DNA of 64,000 bases from Dysgonamonadaceae bacterium (GCA_031260045.1 JAIRKO010000051.1:52330-116329); one strand, 5' to 3'. Counted from the stretch's first letter, positions 1-9,096 are shown. Numbers and translations: made by a program. The notes: a model not told the origin generated them from the sequence alone.

Positions 1-122
1 TGCGGGATGACAAACGAATAATATTTTTCTAGCAATCGGTGATAATACCGGTTTCGTTTGTTCCACCGTTCCCGCTGATGCGCCGTATGGCGGTACAATT
101 CAAAAATATCCTTTTCTGTCAT
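1..122 (-). CDS. N-terminus of a probable SAM methyltransferase or glycosyltransferase (partial)
   Basis: An open frame reads leftwards from ATG at 122 and runs off the window edge after 40 codons. The visible peptide starts MTEKDIFELYRHTAHQRERW and continues to YYSFVIP. A charged helix ending in a phrase like YYSFVIP usually comes just before the glycine-rich SAM-binding loop of a class I methyltransferase, or the start of a methyltransferase/glycosyltransferase fusion. That loop lies outside the window, so the family call rests on resemblance of the first 40 residues only. It is divergent from rplY. Confidence 0.45.
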   Translation of the reverse strand, partial: MTEKDIFELYRHTAHQRERWNKRNRYYHRLLEKYYSFVIP

Positions 123-207
123 TGTTTGTTCGTCGTTAAAATTGGGGTTGCAAATTTAGTGATTTTTTTCGGAATACATTCGTACAATTTTATTAAGAAA
201 TAATCAT

Positions 208-215
208 TATCTTTG
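208..215 (+). promoter_or_regulatory. Bacteroidota -7 element for rplY-pth
   Basis: TATCTTTG matches the Bacteroidota primary-sigma -7 consensus TAnnTTTG. It lies 75 bp before the rplY ATG on the correct strand. No clear TTTG -33 box is seen at the usual distance. Confidence 0.55.
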
Positions 216-289
216 CACCGCTTTTTTAAAAATTCCGTGTGATGGGAGATTAGGAAGCATTTGTCTAATTTTGAGTAACACAAAAGAAA

Positions 290-904
290 ATGAAATCATT
301 TGAATTAAAAGGCTCTAAGAGAGAGCAAACAGGTAAAAAAGCCGCAAAGGCTTATCGGAAAGAATTGAATATCCCTTGTATTTTATACGGGGGGGAAGAG
401 GTGGTTCACTTCTCAGTAACAAAAGACAGCGTCAGAAAATTGATTTACACGCCGGAAGTCCAAATTGTAGATTTGACCATCGGAAAAACAAATTACAAAG
501 CCATCCTGAAGGAAACCCAATTCCATCCGGTAAGCGATGAACTGTTACATGCCGATTTCCTTCAAATATTTGAAGACAAACCGGTTGCAATCAAAATTCC
601 CGTCGAATTAACTGGCTTAGCCGAAGGGGTAAGAGCCGGCGGTAAACTTTCCCTGCAAACGAGAAAACTGAAAGTGAAAGGGCTTTACAAAGATTTCCCT
701 GAAAAATTAACGGTTAATGTCGAAAATTTGAGTCTGGGAAAATCCATTCAGGTAGGCGATATACATTTTGATAACCTCGAACTGTTAAACGCTAAAAATA
801 ACGTTGTGGCTACCGTTAAAACAACGCGGGCTGCGCGTGGTAGCAGCAGTAGCAGTGATAGTAGTAGCAGCGGTAGCGATACCAGTAGTGTTGCGGAAAA
901 ATGA
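290..904 (+). CDS. rplY: 50S ribosomal protein L25/Ctc with a serine-rich tail
   Basis: The long form (204 aa) of ribosomal protein L25 (Ctc/TL5 family), which binds 5S rRNA in the large subunit. The N-terminal RNA-binding beta domain (about residues 1-95, starting [20 protein letters not shown]) is followed by the C-terminal beta domain (about 100-180, with the typical [12 protein letters not shown]). The last 25 or so residues are almost entirely Ser/Asp/Gly (about 182-200). Long L25 tails in relatives are, from general knowledge, more often Ala/Glu-rich, so this serine tract is odd. The stop overlaps the next start as ATGA, which implies translational coupling with pth. Confidence 0.95.
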   Translation: MKSFELKGSKREQTGKKAAKAYRKELNIPCILYGGEEVVHFSVTKDSVRKLIYTPEVQIVDLTIGKTNYKAILKETQFHPVSDELLHADFLQIFEDKPVAIKIPVELTGLAEGVRAGGKLSLQTRKLKVKGLYKDFPEKLTVNVENLSLGKSIQVGDIHFDNLELLNAKNNVVATVKTTRAARGSSSSSDSSSSGSDTSSVAEK

Positions 905-1467
905 AATACTTGATTGTCGGGCTGGGTAATATCGGCAGCGAATACGAAAATACCCGCCACAACATAGGTTTTATGATATTGGACGCCTTAGTCGGGGCGT
1001 CCAATGTTGTGTTTGACGTTAACAAAAGGTATGGAGCCATTGCGGAAATGAAGTTGAAAAACAGGCATTTGGTTTTGTTAAAACCTTCCACGTATATGAA
1101 TTTAAGCGGGAATGCCGTTCGTTACCACTTGCAAAAAGAAAAAATCGAAACGTCCAATTTGCTGGTTGTGGTCGACGATTTGGCGCTTCCTTTCGGCGCT
1201 ATACGCTTGAAACCCAAAGGAAGCGACGCCGGACACAACGGACTGAAACATATTCAGGAAACTTTAGGCACAACCCAATACAGCCGGTTGCGGTTCGGAA
1301 TTGGGAACGATTTCCCGCCGGGTGAACAAATCAATTTTGTGCTGAATCCTTTCACCGAAGACGAACAGCAGCGTTTGCCGGAGAGAATAGCAATCGCTTG
1401 CGAAATGATTAAAAGTTTCTGTTTGGCGGGCGTAGAAACGACTATGAACTTGTTTAACAATAAGTAA
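901..1467 (+). CDS. pth: Peptidyl-tRNA hydrolase
   Basis: Releases peptides from prematurely dropped peptidyl-tRNA in the cytoplasm, an essential recycling step. The 188-aa length is normal for bacterial Pth. Visible family signatures are [18 protein letters not shown], with Asn10 and catalytic His20; [10 protein letters not shown] with Asn67; the Asp92-Asp93 pair; and [12 protein letters not shown] with Asn113. The start overlaps the rplY stop by four bases (ATGA), so the two are expressed as a unit. In many Bacteroidales an S4-domain gene follows directly; here that gene lies at 9231, after an inserted block of minus-strand genes. Confidence 0.96.
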   Translation: MKYLIVGLGNIGSEYENTRHNIGFMILDALVGASNVVFDVNKRYGAIAEMKLKNRHLVLLKPSTYMNLSGNAVRYHLQKEKIETSNLLVVVDDLALPFGAIRLKPKGSDAGHNGLKHIQETLGTTQYSRLRFGIGNDFPPGEQINFVLNPFTEDEQQRLPERIAIACEMIKSFCLAGVETTMNLFNNK

Positions 1468-1504
1468 AAGTTCATATTAGGTTTAAATGCATAGCGACCA
1501 TAAA

Positions 1505-2185
1505 TTAAAATTTCATTTTATAAGCCGCCCCCAACGAAAAAACGCGAGGCTCATCGCCCGCCAAATATTCATCGCAACGAAGGAAGAAATCCAAATACGT
1601 TGTGCGGTCTAAACGCCAAGTTGCCCCGCCCTGCAATCGCAATTTTGTCAGCTCACAACCTCTGACCGGATCGTTCAGGCGCGTTGAAAAGTCGCAGGAT
1701 AAATAGGGTTTCCATGGAGAACCCCATATCATATAAGCCGCTTCCAGTTTATTTTTCATCGCATATTTGGGATTAATTTTATATTTGCCGCGACTTGCAT
1801 CTCTGTAAGTTTCCTGCAACCGTCCGCGCCACGATAGAATAAACGGCTCGAAAGTTTCTTTGCAGGAGAGATTGATGTAGCAGCGATGCCGCGATTCAAA
1901 AAGGCAGTCGTTATTATATAGATACAAAAAGGCATAGTAAACTCCTATCTTCGCTTTCCGGTCGAGAAACGTATAATCAATGCCCAAAGAAGCGGCGTTG
2001 CGGTCGAAACCAGCGCTGTTATTAAGCAGGCGCACCTCCTCTTTTCCCGTCACACTGAAAAAACGGTTAATTTCTTTTTCTGCTTCTATCGACAGAGAAA
2101 CGCCCCAATGGGGCGGGGTTTGGGAGAAAGAAGACAGGGAAAATAGTAATAATAAGAACACCTCCCACCGATTAAAACCGCATAA
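1505..2185 (-). CDS. DUF2490-like outer-membrane beta-barrel
   Basis: 226 aa with start chosen at ATG 2185, because the following residues (MLCGFNRWEVFLLLLFSLSS) form a signal peptide ending near SFSQ; an upstream start would lie deep inside DUF4956. The mature part alternates hydrophobic and polar residues and ends in YKMKF, a terminal aromatic typical of outer-membrane barrels. The pattern resembles DUF2490 proteins, whose function is unknown. It overlaps the end of the DUF4956 gene by 14 bp and is the last gene of the six-gene unit. It could serve as the outer-membrane exit of that module, which is inference. Confidence 0.7.
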   Translation of the reverse strand, partial: LCGFNRWEVFLLLLFSLSSFSQTPPHWGVSLSIEAEKEINRFFSVTGKEEVRLLNNSAGFDRNAASLGIDYTFLDRKAKIGVYYAFLYLYNNDCLFESRHRCYINLSCKETFEPFILSWRGRLQETYRDASRGKYKINPKYAMKNKLEAAYMIWGSPWKPYLSCDFSTRLNDPVRGCELTKLRLQGGATWRLDRTTYLDFFLRCDEYLAGDEPRVFSLGAAYKMKF

Positions 2186-2876
2186 CATTATCAATCGTGT
2201 TAATTTCGTCGGAATCGCTTTTGTAATAAACCTTAATGAAAGCGCAGTCGCGCAGAAAATCAATATGTCCTATTTCTACTTTCGTAATATTCAGTCCGGT
2301 TCTGTTTTTCAGGTCGGTCAGCAAATCATCATATCTGTCCGGCTTGATAAAATCAATCTTTTCGTAAAGAACAATCTTGTGAGACGTATGTTTCAAAAAT
2401 CGGTTGCTTTCCAACAGCCAGACGATGAAAATAAAAAGCAGATTCGCCGTAATCACGGAAGCGTGTGGAACTTCCATTGACAGCCCGTTTACGACTGAAA
2501 TGCCGATAACTACGAACAGATATGTCATTTCCCGGATTTGTACCGTTTCCGTTCGGTAACGAATCATTCCGAAGATGGCGAAAAGCCCCAGTGCGAAACC
2601 GATTTGCATCGGAATACTTTGTAAAAGAAATAACAGAAAAAAGACGGTTACGCTGAAAAGTATGAACGTGAAATAATAATCCTTTCTCCGGCTTTTCCTG
2701 TAATAGAAAAACTGAATAATTACCCAGCAAATAAGGAGATTAAATGCAAATCGCATTAACAGCATCCAGAAATTAGCGGCGTCAAATACGGCAACTTCCA
2801 TGAAAGTCAGTCCTTTTTCCGCTAATTCGGCGGCATGTTCGGCAGCAATTTGAGAATCGTAATCGGTTTGAATCAT
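2172..2876 (-). CDS. DUF4956 polytopic membrane protein
   Basis: 234 aa. After a soluble N-terminus, about four membrane spans are visible (roughly residues 36-57, 65-86, 90-105, 115-140). They include the family phrase ALGLFAIFGMIRYRTETVQI and the following IREMTYLFVVIG, which identify DUF4956. A C-terminal cytoplasmic domain of about 75 residues follows. DUF4956 proteins are commonly encoded beside VTC-domain proteins, CotH-like proteins and beta-helix carbohydrate-binding proteins, as here; their biochemical role is not established. It starts 6 bp after the VTC gene stop, so the two are probably co-translated. Confidence 0.85.
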   Translation of the reverse strand: MIQTDYDSQIAAEHAAELAEKGLTFMEVAVFDAANFWMLLMRFAFNLLICWVIIQFFYYRKSRRKDYYFTFILFSVTVFFLLFLLQSIPMQIGFALGLFAIFGMIRYRTETVQIREMTYLFVVIGISVVNGLSMEVPHASVITANLLFIFIVWLLESNRFLKHTSHKIVLYEKIDFIKPDRYDDLLTDLKNRTGLNITKVEIGHIDFLRDCAFIKVYYKSDSDEINTIDNVMRF

Positions 2877-2882
2877 GATATT

Positions 2883-3647
2883 TTATTGTATTAATTTATT
2901 AATAATCGCCCATTTACTTTTGAAACGGTTGTATTTAATATTGGAATCAGTCAGCACAATTCCCATGCAATATTTGCTGAAAGAGATTTTTTTAATCCGG
3001 AAACGATTCAATATCTCTTTGAAATCGGAATGTTGACAAGCGTTCTGTTTTAATTCGATAATCATCAGGTTATTCAGCGATAGCGTATTGTTGGTATGAT
3101 AATTTCGGAAAGACAGATGCGTATCAATCGTAATCCGTTCGGTCGCTTTATCGTTCACAAGAGTAATCCGGTAAAAATCATTAACCAGCGAAGGCGTTAA
3201 AATATCCGTATCAAACAGCGCATTTTCTTCCAGAAACTGCATTTCTTCCTTCAAATCCTCAATGGAAGCAAGATGGGACATGCCCACAGGCACACGCCTT
3301 TTGTTTGTTCTGCCTTTGTTGTTTTTATTTTTCACTTCCAGAAAGGACAGATTAGCATCCACATAAGAGCGAATACGTATTTTCTGCCGGTTCAATTTCC
3401 CGTTCTGATGCATCAGAAACATCTTCAAATCGGGCGTATCCAAATATTGCGTGCAATAGGGAGTAATCCGTGCGCCGTTGTTTACCTGCACGCGGAAAGA
3501 CGGCAACATCTCTTGCAAGAGTTGGGGCAACAGGGAAACCGGCGCGGCATACTTGGAATCAATCCTGTCCATCAGGCGGATATTTTCCATTTCATCCAAT
3601 GTGATTGCCTGCATTTTTCCCAGAACGCTATTTATAGGAATATTCAT
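2883..3647 (-). CDS. VTC-domain (polyphosphate-polymerase-like) protein
   Basis: 254 aa from ATG 3647. A longer in-frame start at 3839 would bury it inside the upstream gene, and the family begins near NSVLGKMQAITLDEMENIRL. Domain signs are DRIDSKYAAP, which corresponds to the basic R-x-x-K strand of the VTC tunnel; the RQKIRIRSY strand; FLEVKNKNNKGRTNKRR with a Glu and a basic patch; and MIIELKQN with the C-terminal metal-type Glu. Yeast VTC4 polymerises phosphate inside such a tunnel. The substrate of bacterial family members paired with DUF4956 is not known. It overlaps the upstream gene by 20 bp. Confidence 0.85.
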   Translation of the reverse strand: MNIPINSVLGKMQAITLDEMENIRLMDRIDSKYAAPVSLLPQLLQEMLPSFRVQVNNGARITPYCTQYLDTPDLKMFLMHQNGKLNRQKIRIRSYVDANLSFLEVKNKNNKGRTNKRRVPVGMSHLASIEDLKEEMQFLEENALFDTDILTPSLVNDFYRITLVNDKATERITIDTHLSFRNYHTNNTLSLNNLMIIELKQNACQHSDFKEILNRFRIKKISFSKYCMGIVLTDSNIKYNRFKSKWAIINKLIQ

Positions 3648-4053
3648 ACACTTTGGTAGAGTATAATTTCCCGTCGGGATTGTAGTTGTATTGGATTTTT
3701 TTCCTTCCATTGTCGTTATATTCATATTTGCGTATGCGGTAAAGTTTGTTTTTGTCGTTGTAAACATTCTCGCGAATACATCTTCCTGTGGAATAATCAT
3801 ACTCGAACGTAACCCTTTCTCGCTGACCGTAAACGGCATACTCGATTTCTTCCAGTTTGTAGCCGTTTTCGTCCCAGACGGTTAAATGATCCATCCATTG
3901 TCGTCTACCTTTGGCATCGGCATTCATTTCTTTGACGACTAAGTTTTTCTTCATCGCCCGTTTCTCTTCCGGAGTCAGAAACGGCGTTTGATATTGGGCG
4001 ATGCCGCCGCTTAAAGCGAATAGCATTAAGCCAATAATATATCTTCTTTTCAT
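3628..4053 (-). CDS. Small secreted protein with YxY-type repeats
   Basis: 141 aa, beginning with a signal peptide (MKRRYIIGLMLFALSGGIAQ). The mature part contains repeated Tyr/Asn-rich strands such as FEYDYSTGRCIRENVYNDKN, RKYEYNDNGRKKIQYNYN and KVYEYSYK. These resemble YD/RHS-like or toxin_15a-like sheet repeats. The family is not firmly recognised. It overlaps the VTC gene downstream and follows the lipoprotein gene by 3 bp, so it belongs to the same unit and probably acts in the periplasm or outer envelope. Confidence 0.65.
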   Translation of the reverse strand: MKRRYIIGLMLFALSGGIAQYQTPFLTPEEKRAMKKNLVVKEMNADAKGRRQWMDHLTVWDENGYKLEEIEYAVYGQRERVTFEYDYSTGRCIRENVYNDKNKLYRIRKYEYNDNGRKKIQYNYNPDGKLYSTKVYEYSYK

Positions 4054-4056
4054 AAA

Positions 4057-4770
4057 TTATGCTCTTACAATAACGGTAAATTTTTCCGGCAATTCATATA
4101 AACTTTCCGGCTTTGTTATTTCAATTTCCTGCTTGACAGGCGTCAGTTTCCGGGTTTCGGGGTCTTCGCTCGTTACCCATATTTCATATTTTCCCGGCGG
4201 TATTTTTTGAAATATAAAAATACCCTGATCGCCCACCCTGATGCGTTCAAAAAACATCTCTTCGCCATAACGGTTGATGTAAACATCCGCGTCAATCGCC
4301 CACCCTTCGTCCGCTTTTTTCGTTCCATCGTAAAACAGCGCCCAAACGGAGCCTTTAATCATGGACGTTCCATACGCTTTCCCCGTATGAATAAAAAGCG
4401 TATCGGCTTTATTGACGCGGTCTTTGACATTCACATTTTGGGAAACTGCCGCTTTGCGCCCGTCGGGATATTCCGAATAGGAATAGACAATGTAATTTCC
4501 GTCCCTTAAATAATTGAAGCGATACAGACCTTTGTTATCTGTTTCAACATCATCGCCGAAATAATCAGCGTCATTGTTTCCGAAAATCAAATAAACGTCT
4601 TTCTTTGCCGCCGGAAAAGTATCGGTCTGAAAAGAAAAATTATCATCGGAATGTTCAATTTGATACACATAACCTTCCAGAGCGGACGAACCGCCTAAGC
4701 CTTCGTTTTTATTGCAGCCATGAAATAAAAACGATACAAAAAACAGGAGAAGAAAATGTTTCATACTCAT
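4057..4770 (-). CDS. Lipoprotein with carboxypeptidase-regulatory-like beta domains
   Basis: 237 aa. The start at 4770 (or ATG 4764) is preferred because MKHFLLLFFVSFLFHGC is a lipoprotein signal with its lipobox Cys. The mature protein appears to hold two Ig-like beta-sandwich segments. The phrases DNKGLYRFNYLRDGNYIVYS and GIFIFQKIPPGKYEIWV have the G-x-Y/F-x-F...L-x-x-G-x-Y signature of carboxypeptidase-regulatory-like domains. No enzymatic motif is visible. It sits between the big beta-helix lipoprotein and the VTC block, so a structural role at the cell surface is likely. Confidence 0.7.
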   Translation of the reverse strand: MSMKHFLLLFFVSFLFHGCNKNEGLGGSSALEGYVYQIEHSDDNFSFQTDTFPAAKKDVYLIFGNNDADYFGDDVETDNKGLYRFNYLRDGNYIVYSYSEYPDGRKAAVSQNVNVKDRVNKADTLFIHTGKAYGTSMIKGSVWALFYDGTKKADEGWAIDADVYINRYGEEMFFERIRVGDQGIFIFQKIPPGKYEIWVTSEDPETRKLTPVKQEIEITKPESLYELPEKFTVIVRA

Positions 4771-4808
4771 AATAATTTTGGGTAGAGGCATTACCCAAGC
4801 CGGATAAT

Positions 4809-7118
4809 TTAAATTGTGATTGATTTCGAGCTTCCTCCGGAATAGTTTCCTCCCGTGTTATAGCCGTTTACGGTGTTTCCGCCGCTAATGCTCCCGCCGG
4901 AAAACAGCGTATAAGAGCCGGAAACAAGGCGCGGATCGGAAAAAGTAACGGTTACCATTGTGCCGACCGTTGCGCCTGCAATCACGGGGATATTGAACAG
5001 CAGCAGCGTTTCACCGGTGGCATTTTTGATGGCGATGGCGCTACCTGCCGTCGCCTGAATTCGTACGGAACGCTGCGTTCCCGCCGGAGCAGTCATCGAC
5101 ATACTCCCCCCGTGCGTACCAACAATAATTCCTCCGTTGACCTGAAAGTTGCGTTCAGCGTCGAAAGCCTCGCCATCGCCGCGAACGCCATTGGCAATAG
5201 TTAGCCCGCCGTTAATTACGAGGGCGCCGTTGCTGTCTATCGCGTCCTGTCCCGATGCGGCGCAGAAGATATTTCCGCCGTTGATGACGATTCCCGTTCC
5301 GGCATTGATGCAGTCATCGTAAGTGCGGATGTCGATATTTCCGCCGTTGATGGTCAGCAACCCTTTGCTTTCAAGTCCTTCTCCGCCTTCGGTTTTTTGC
5401 GTGCAATTAATATAAATCGTACCGCTGTTGATTGTCATATTGCCTTCGCATTTGATGGCTTTCGGATTGGCATAGTCTGTGCCATTGTCGCCAAAACCGC
5501 CGCCGCCCGGACGTCCGCCGGGTCCACCGCCGCCGCCTTGTCCGCCGCTCGAACTCCCCGAAACGAAGAAACGTTCGCCCGACGTTGCGGCGTTCAGCGT
5601 GAGGTTGGCATTGTTGTCGCCGACAATGCCAACGGTGATTGTTCCTGCGGCATTGATACATTTTCCTCCTGTTCCCGAACTGCTGCAAGTGATATTTCCG
5701 CCGAGCAAGGAAATATTTTGGTCGCTTTTTATGCAGGCTGCCGTATAGGAATCGGGCAAGCCTGTTTCGGTAGTATAAACTTTTCCATTGCCTGCGGTTG
5801 TGATGTTAATTGTTCCGCCGCTGATTTCTATATTGCCGTCGGCGGATATTCCTTTGCCGCCGTCGGAAGAGTTTTTGCTTTCAATAAGAATATTTCCGCC
5901 CGTAACGGTTATATTTTTATCGCTTTTGATAGCCGTGCAATACGACGGGTCGTAGCCGCCGCCTATGGGTTCAAGCGTCGCAACGCCCGATGTAACAATG
6001 GATATGTCGCCGCCGTTGATGGCAATATTCTCTTTGCTGCCGATACCTTTCGACTGTGCGCCGGAAACGTTTATGTTTATCGCGCCGCTGTTGACGGTTA
6101 TTCCCGCGTCGGCTTTGATCGCTTTTATATCGTCGGCAGAGGACGCGATACGGAGACTTCCTCCGTTGATGGCAGCCGCGCCGCCGCCCGCATCTATTCC
6201 GTCGCCCGAAGCGCTAATGTTCAGCGAGCCGCCCGACTGCGTGAATCCGTCTTCGGCATGAAATCCGTCGGACGCTGCCGCCGTAACGGTTATGTCGCCG
6301 CTACGTATAACAATGCTTTTCTTACTGCTTGCAATGGCGTGTTTTGCCGCGCCGCTGACGTTGAGCCGTCCGTAGCCTTCAAATTCGAGAGAGCCGCTCT
6401 TGCTGATGAGCGTGGCGTTTTCCTCGTTGTCGGCGTTGTCGGTCAATATATTATTTCCTTTCAGTTCAACAATCGTTACGCCTTCGTTTTTCGTAATTTG
6501 GATGGGCGGAAGTTTCGATGCAGAGTTAATTTCTGCGCTGTTCAGCGTCAGGCGTATCGTGTTCGGAGCGGCTGCATTGTTCTGTATTTTCAGCGATCCG
6601 TTGGCGGTAACGCCCGAAACAAAAAACTCGACTGTTCCGGAAGCGGAAGATGCAAGGGTTACATCCGCGCCGTTTTTTGTTACGGTTATGCTGTTGTCGG
6701 AAGGAAGGTTTTCGACGGTTGCCTCATCGTTTGTATATATAATGCTGACGGCGCTTTCGTTTACCGTAACGGCTTGTAAAATAATATTCGGAACCGTAAC
6801 GTCGGCATCAACTGTCGTAATGCCGGAAACGATGCCCGTTTCATATCCGCCAAGCGTTACCACGATTTGGTAAGTTCCGGCGCTCACTCCCGTAATGATA
6901 TATTCGCCTGCCGCATTGACGGGCGACTGTCCCGCCTCGCTGCCGTCGGAAGCGTTCACAAGCATGACCGATGCGCCGCTTGCCGCGCCGCCGTCTGATT
7001 TGGTTGCTGTTCCGCTAATGCTGTATATTTGAGGCGTTTCTTCCGTTATATCGTCCGATTTGCAGGATTGAAAGAGAAAGCAATAAATAAAAAGAGGAAA
7101 TAAAATTGATTTGTTCAT
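4809..7118 (-). CDS. Large beta-helix carbohydrate-binding lipoprotein (DUF4353/Cthe_2159-like)
   Basis: 769 aa. The N-terminus MNKSILFPLFIYCFLFQSC is a lipoprotein signal. Residues about 33-112 form a carboxypeptidase-regulatory-like fold (AAGEYIITGVSAGTYQIVV). The remainder is a parallel beta-helix made of short rungs such as GGDISIVTSG, GGTINITTAG, INGGNIDIRT and SADDIKAIKADAGI, the hallmark of carbohydrate-binding proteins related to the pectin-binding Cthe_2159. A Gly-rich loop (about 530-545) interrupts the helix. It is first in the operon behind a strong promoter. The likely role is binding a surface or dietary polysaccharide; ligand unknown. Confidence 0.85.
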   Translation of the reverse strand: MNKSILFPLFIYCFLFQSCKSDDITEETPQIYSISGTATKSDGGAASGASVMLVNASDGSEAGQSPVNAAGEYIITGVSAGTYQIVVTLGGYETGIVSGITTVDADVTVPNIILQAVTVNESAVSIIYTNDEATVENLPSDNSITVTKNGADVTLASSASGTVEFFVSGVTANGSLKIQNNAAAPNTIRLTLNSAEINSASKLPPIQITKNEGVTIVELKGNNILTDNADNEENATLISKSGSLEFEGYGRLNVSGAAKHAIASSKKSIVIRSGDITVTAAASDGFHAEDGFTQSGGSLNISASGDGIDAGGGAAAINGGSLRIASSADDIKAIKADAGITVNSGAININVSGAQSKGIGSKENIAINGGDISIVTSGVATLEPIGGGYDPSYCTAIKSDKNITVTGGNILIESKNSSDGGKGISADGNIEISGGTINITTAGNGKVYTTETGLPDSYTAACIKSDQNISLLGGNITCSSSGTGGKCINAAGTITVGIVGDNNANLTLNAATSGERFFVSGSSSGGQGGGGGPGGRPGGGGFGDNGTDYANPKAIKCEGNMTINSGTIYINCTQKTEGGEGLESKGLLTINGGNIDIRTYDDCINAGTGIVINGGNIFCAASGQDAIDSNGALVINGGLTIANGVRGDGEAFDAERNFQVNGGIIVGTHGGSMSMTAPAGTQRSVRIQATAGSAIAIKNATGETLLLFNIPVIAGATVGTMVTVTFSDPRLVSGSYTLFSGGSISGGNTVNGYNTGGNYSGGSSKSITI

Positions 7119-7142
7119 AATGATTTAATATTTTAGGGAAGG

Positions 7143-7175
7143 CAAAGATAAAGCAAATAATAAAGAAGAAACAAA
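7143..7175 (-). promoter_or_regulatory. Promoter of the VTC/DUF4956 operon
   Basis: On the minus strand, TTTG (7172-7175) and TATCTTTG (7143-7150) are separated by 21 bp, which fits the Bacteroidota -33/-7 arrangement. The -7 box is 25 bp before the lipoprotein ATG at 7118. Confidence 0.65.
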
Positions 7176-7255
7176 CAATTTGTGTAAACGGTTGGATTGT
7201 TGGTGTGAACGGCAATTCAGTAAAGGTTTATGGCGAACAATTGCAGAACAAACCG

Positions 7256-7966
7256 TTACCCATTCTTAAAACGCTCCATTCTCCCCATAAATTCCCGAAG
7301 GTAACGCCTGCCGACAGGTAGTTTCTGCCCCTCAATAACAACCTGCGTGCTATTGAACGATTTGATTTTTCCCGCAGCAACAATAAACGACTTGTGTATG
7401 CGCACAAAATCAGACGCAGGCAGCAACGCTTCAACCGCTTTCATCGTCATGACCGGCATATAAGTTTTCTCTGCCGTTACGATTTTGATATAATTGTTGG
7501 CGGCTTCGACGTACAGGATAGCGTGGAGCGGCAATTGCATGTTTTGGTAATTATATTTAAAAGAAATGATTTTGCCTTCGGATATTTGTTGCGGACTGTT
7601 CTTTTGCTGCGCCGCAAGGAAACGCTCCTCCGCCTTGCCGCAGGCTTTCAGAAAACGCTCGAAATCAAACGGCTTAAGCAGATAATCGACCACGTCTAAT
7701 TCAAAGCCGTCGACGGCATATTCCCTATGTGCGGTCGTGAAAATAACCATCGTACCCTTTTGCAGGATTTGAGCGATGTTGACACCCGAAATATCAGGCA
7801 TACAAACGTCTAAGAAAATCAAATCGGGTTGCATGGAACGGATATACGAAATCCCTTCCACCGGATCGGTATAAGCGCCGAGCAGTTGAATGGAGGGCAA
7901 CTGGCTGCAATAATAAGTCAGCAGTTTCAGCGCCAGCGGTTCGTCGTCAATTGCGATGCATTTCAT
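7256..7966 (-). CDS. LytTR-family response regulator
   Basis: 236 aa from ATG 7966 (a TTG two codons earlier is also open). The receiver domain (1-120) shows the acidic pair in IDDEP, phosphoacceptor Asp53 in LIFLD, Thr in FTTAHREYA and the conserved Lys in DYLLKPFD. The C-terminal LytTR DNA-binding domain (about 133-235) carries the typical ILYVEAANNYIKIVT and FVRIHKSFIVA. Partner of the kinase directly upstream (23 bp gap). The target genes are not shown by the sequence, but the envelope operon next door is an obvious candidate. Confidence 0.93.
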   Translation of the reverse strand: MKCIAIDDEPLALKLLTYYCSQLPSIQLLGAYTDPVEGISYIRSMQPDLIFLDVCMPDISGVNIAQILQKGTMVIFTTAHREYAVDGFELDVVDYLLKPFDFERFLKACGKAEERFLAAQQKNSPQQISEGKIISFKYNYQNMQLPLHAILYVEAANNYIKIVTAEKTYMPVMTMKAVEALLPASDFVRIHKSFIVAAGKIKSFNSTQVVIEGQKLPVGRRYLREFMGRMERFKNG

Positions 7967-7989
7967 TTTCAATATTATTTATTCATGTT

Positions 7990-9096
7990 TTACACAAGAG
8001 AAATTTGAAGTTCCACATGAAAAGCCGAACTGTCGGAGTCAATATTCAACGAATGCTGCTCCGGATAAGCCAGACACAGCCGCTTCCGAATATTTTCCAG
8101 CCCTACGCCTTCCGAAAGGTTTCGTTTGTTTATCTCCAAAACAACAGAATTGTCGCAGGTAAATTGCAAAACGCCGTTTTTCACCTCCACGCCGATATGG
8201 ATGAAACATTCGATATGGGCGCTTATGCCGTATTTAAAAGCGTTTTCCACAAACGGGATAAATGTGAGCGGCATAATCTCCCATTTGCCGAAATCGCCAT
8301 TTGCTTGAAACTGCAAATTAAACTTTTCAGACGCCCGAAAACTCTGTAGCCGGATATATTCTTTCAGCATTTTCATTTCCCGCCCCAGCGGAATACGGCT
8401 GTGATTGCTTTCAACGGTTACGAAACGCAGGAAATCGGAAAGCGACAGGATGGCTTCCGGCGCCTTGTCGTCTTTGCTCAAAGCCAGACAGTAAATGCTG
8501 TTCAGGCTGTTAAATAGGAAATGCGGATGAATTTGCGATTTCAAAAAAGAAAGTTCTGCCTGCACCATCGAATTTTCCAGCTCCTGCAAACGTTGTTTCT
8601 CGGCATACCACAAAGAAACAGTCTTCAGCCCCGTGCTTACGACAAAAACAATCAGAAACCGTATTGAACGGGCATATATGCCGATGCGCTCAACAATAAT
8701 GTGGGGAGAAAACCGGTCGCCGTCGGGCGGTGGAAAATGTGGTCGCCGTGGCGGCATATCCGGTCTGAAAGGCGGTTCCGACATAAAATGTACGAAATAT
8801 TGCCTGACGAGCCAGGGAACAGCAAAGCCAAAAAGTATGAACGCCGCAATCGTAATCGCCAAAAAGAGCGCTGTTTTTTTCTTCGACAGAAGACGGGGTA
8901 CAAAAACAGACCCGTTGAGATAAAAATAAACAATCAGCAACGAGTATTCCATCGCAATAATCAAAGGAAAGAAAATATCATTGACAGACCTTTCCACCAT
9001 AATACGCGGAATAGTAAGCCGGATGAAAAGCGCCCATACCGCTATATGCAAAACGGTGAACATCAATTTTTTATGCTTGGATAACAGGATATTCAT
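7990..9096 (-). CDS. LytS/YpdA-type sensor histidine kinase
   Basis: 368 aa from ATG 9096 (an in-frame ATG at 9111 is possible). Four membrane spans occupy about the first 180 residues, with a Pro/Arg-rich loop (PPFRPDMPPRRPHFPPP) between the third and fourth. The His_kinase domain then shows FLKSQIHPHFLFNSLNSIY, with the phospho-acceptor His in QIHPHFLFN, and an ATP-binding GVGLENIRKRL. No separate extracellular sensor domain is visible. It forms a two-component system with the LytTR regulator downstream. Confidence 0.92.
   Translation of the reverse strand: MNILLSKHKKLMFTVLHIAVWALFIRLTIPRIMVERSVNDIFFPLIIAMEYSLLIVYFYLNGSVFVPRLLSKKKTALFLAITIAAFILFGFAVPWLVRQYFVHFMSEPPFRPDMPPRRPHFPPPDGDRFSPHIIVERIGIYARSIRFLIVFVVSTGLKTVSLWYAEKQRLQELENSMVQAELSFLKSQIHPHFLFNSLNSIYCLALSKDDKAPEAILSLSDFLRFVTVESNHSRIPLGREMKMLKEYIRLQSFRASEKFNLQFQANGDFGKWEIMPLTFIPFVENAFKYGISAHIECFIHIGVEVKNGVLQFTCDNSVVLEINKRNLSEGVGLENIRKRLCLAYPEQHSLNIDSDSSAFHVELQISLV

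Noticed and set aside
5397-6779. 460-codon open frame on the plus strand
   Set aside because: It lies wholly antisense to the beta-helix lipoprotein; its Ala/Val/Gly composition is the shadow of the repetitive gene, and it has no family features or promoter.
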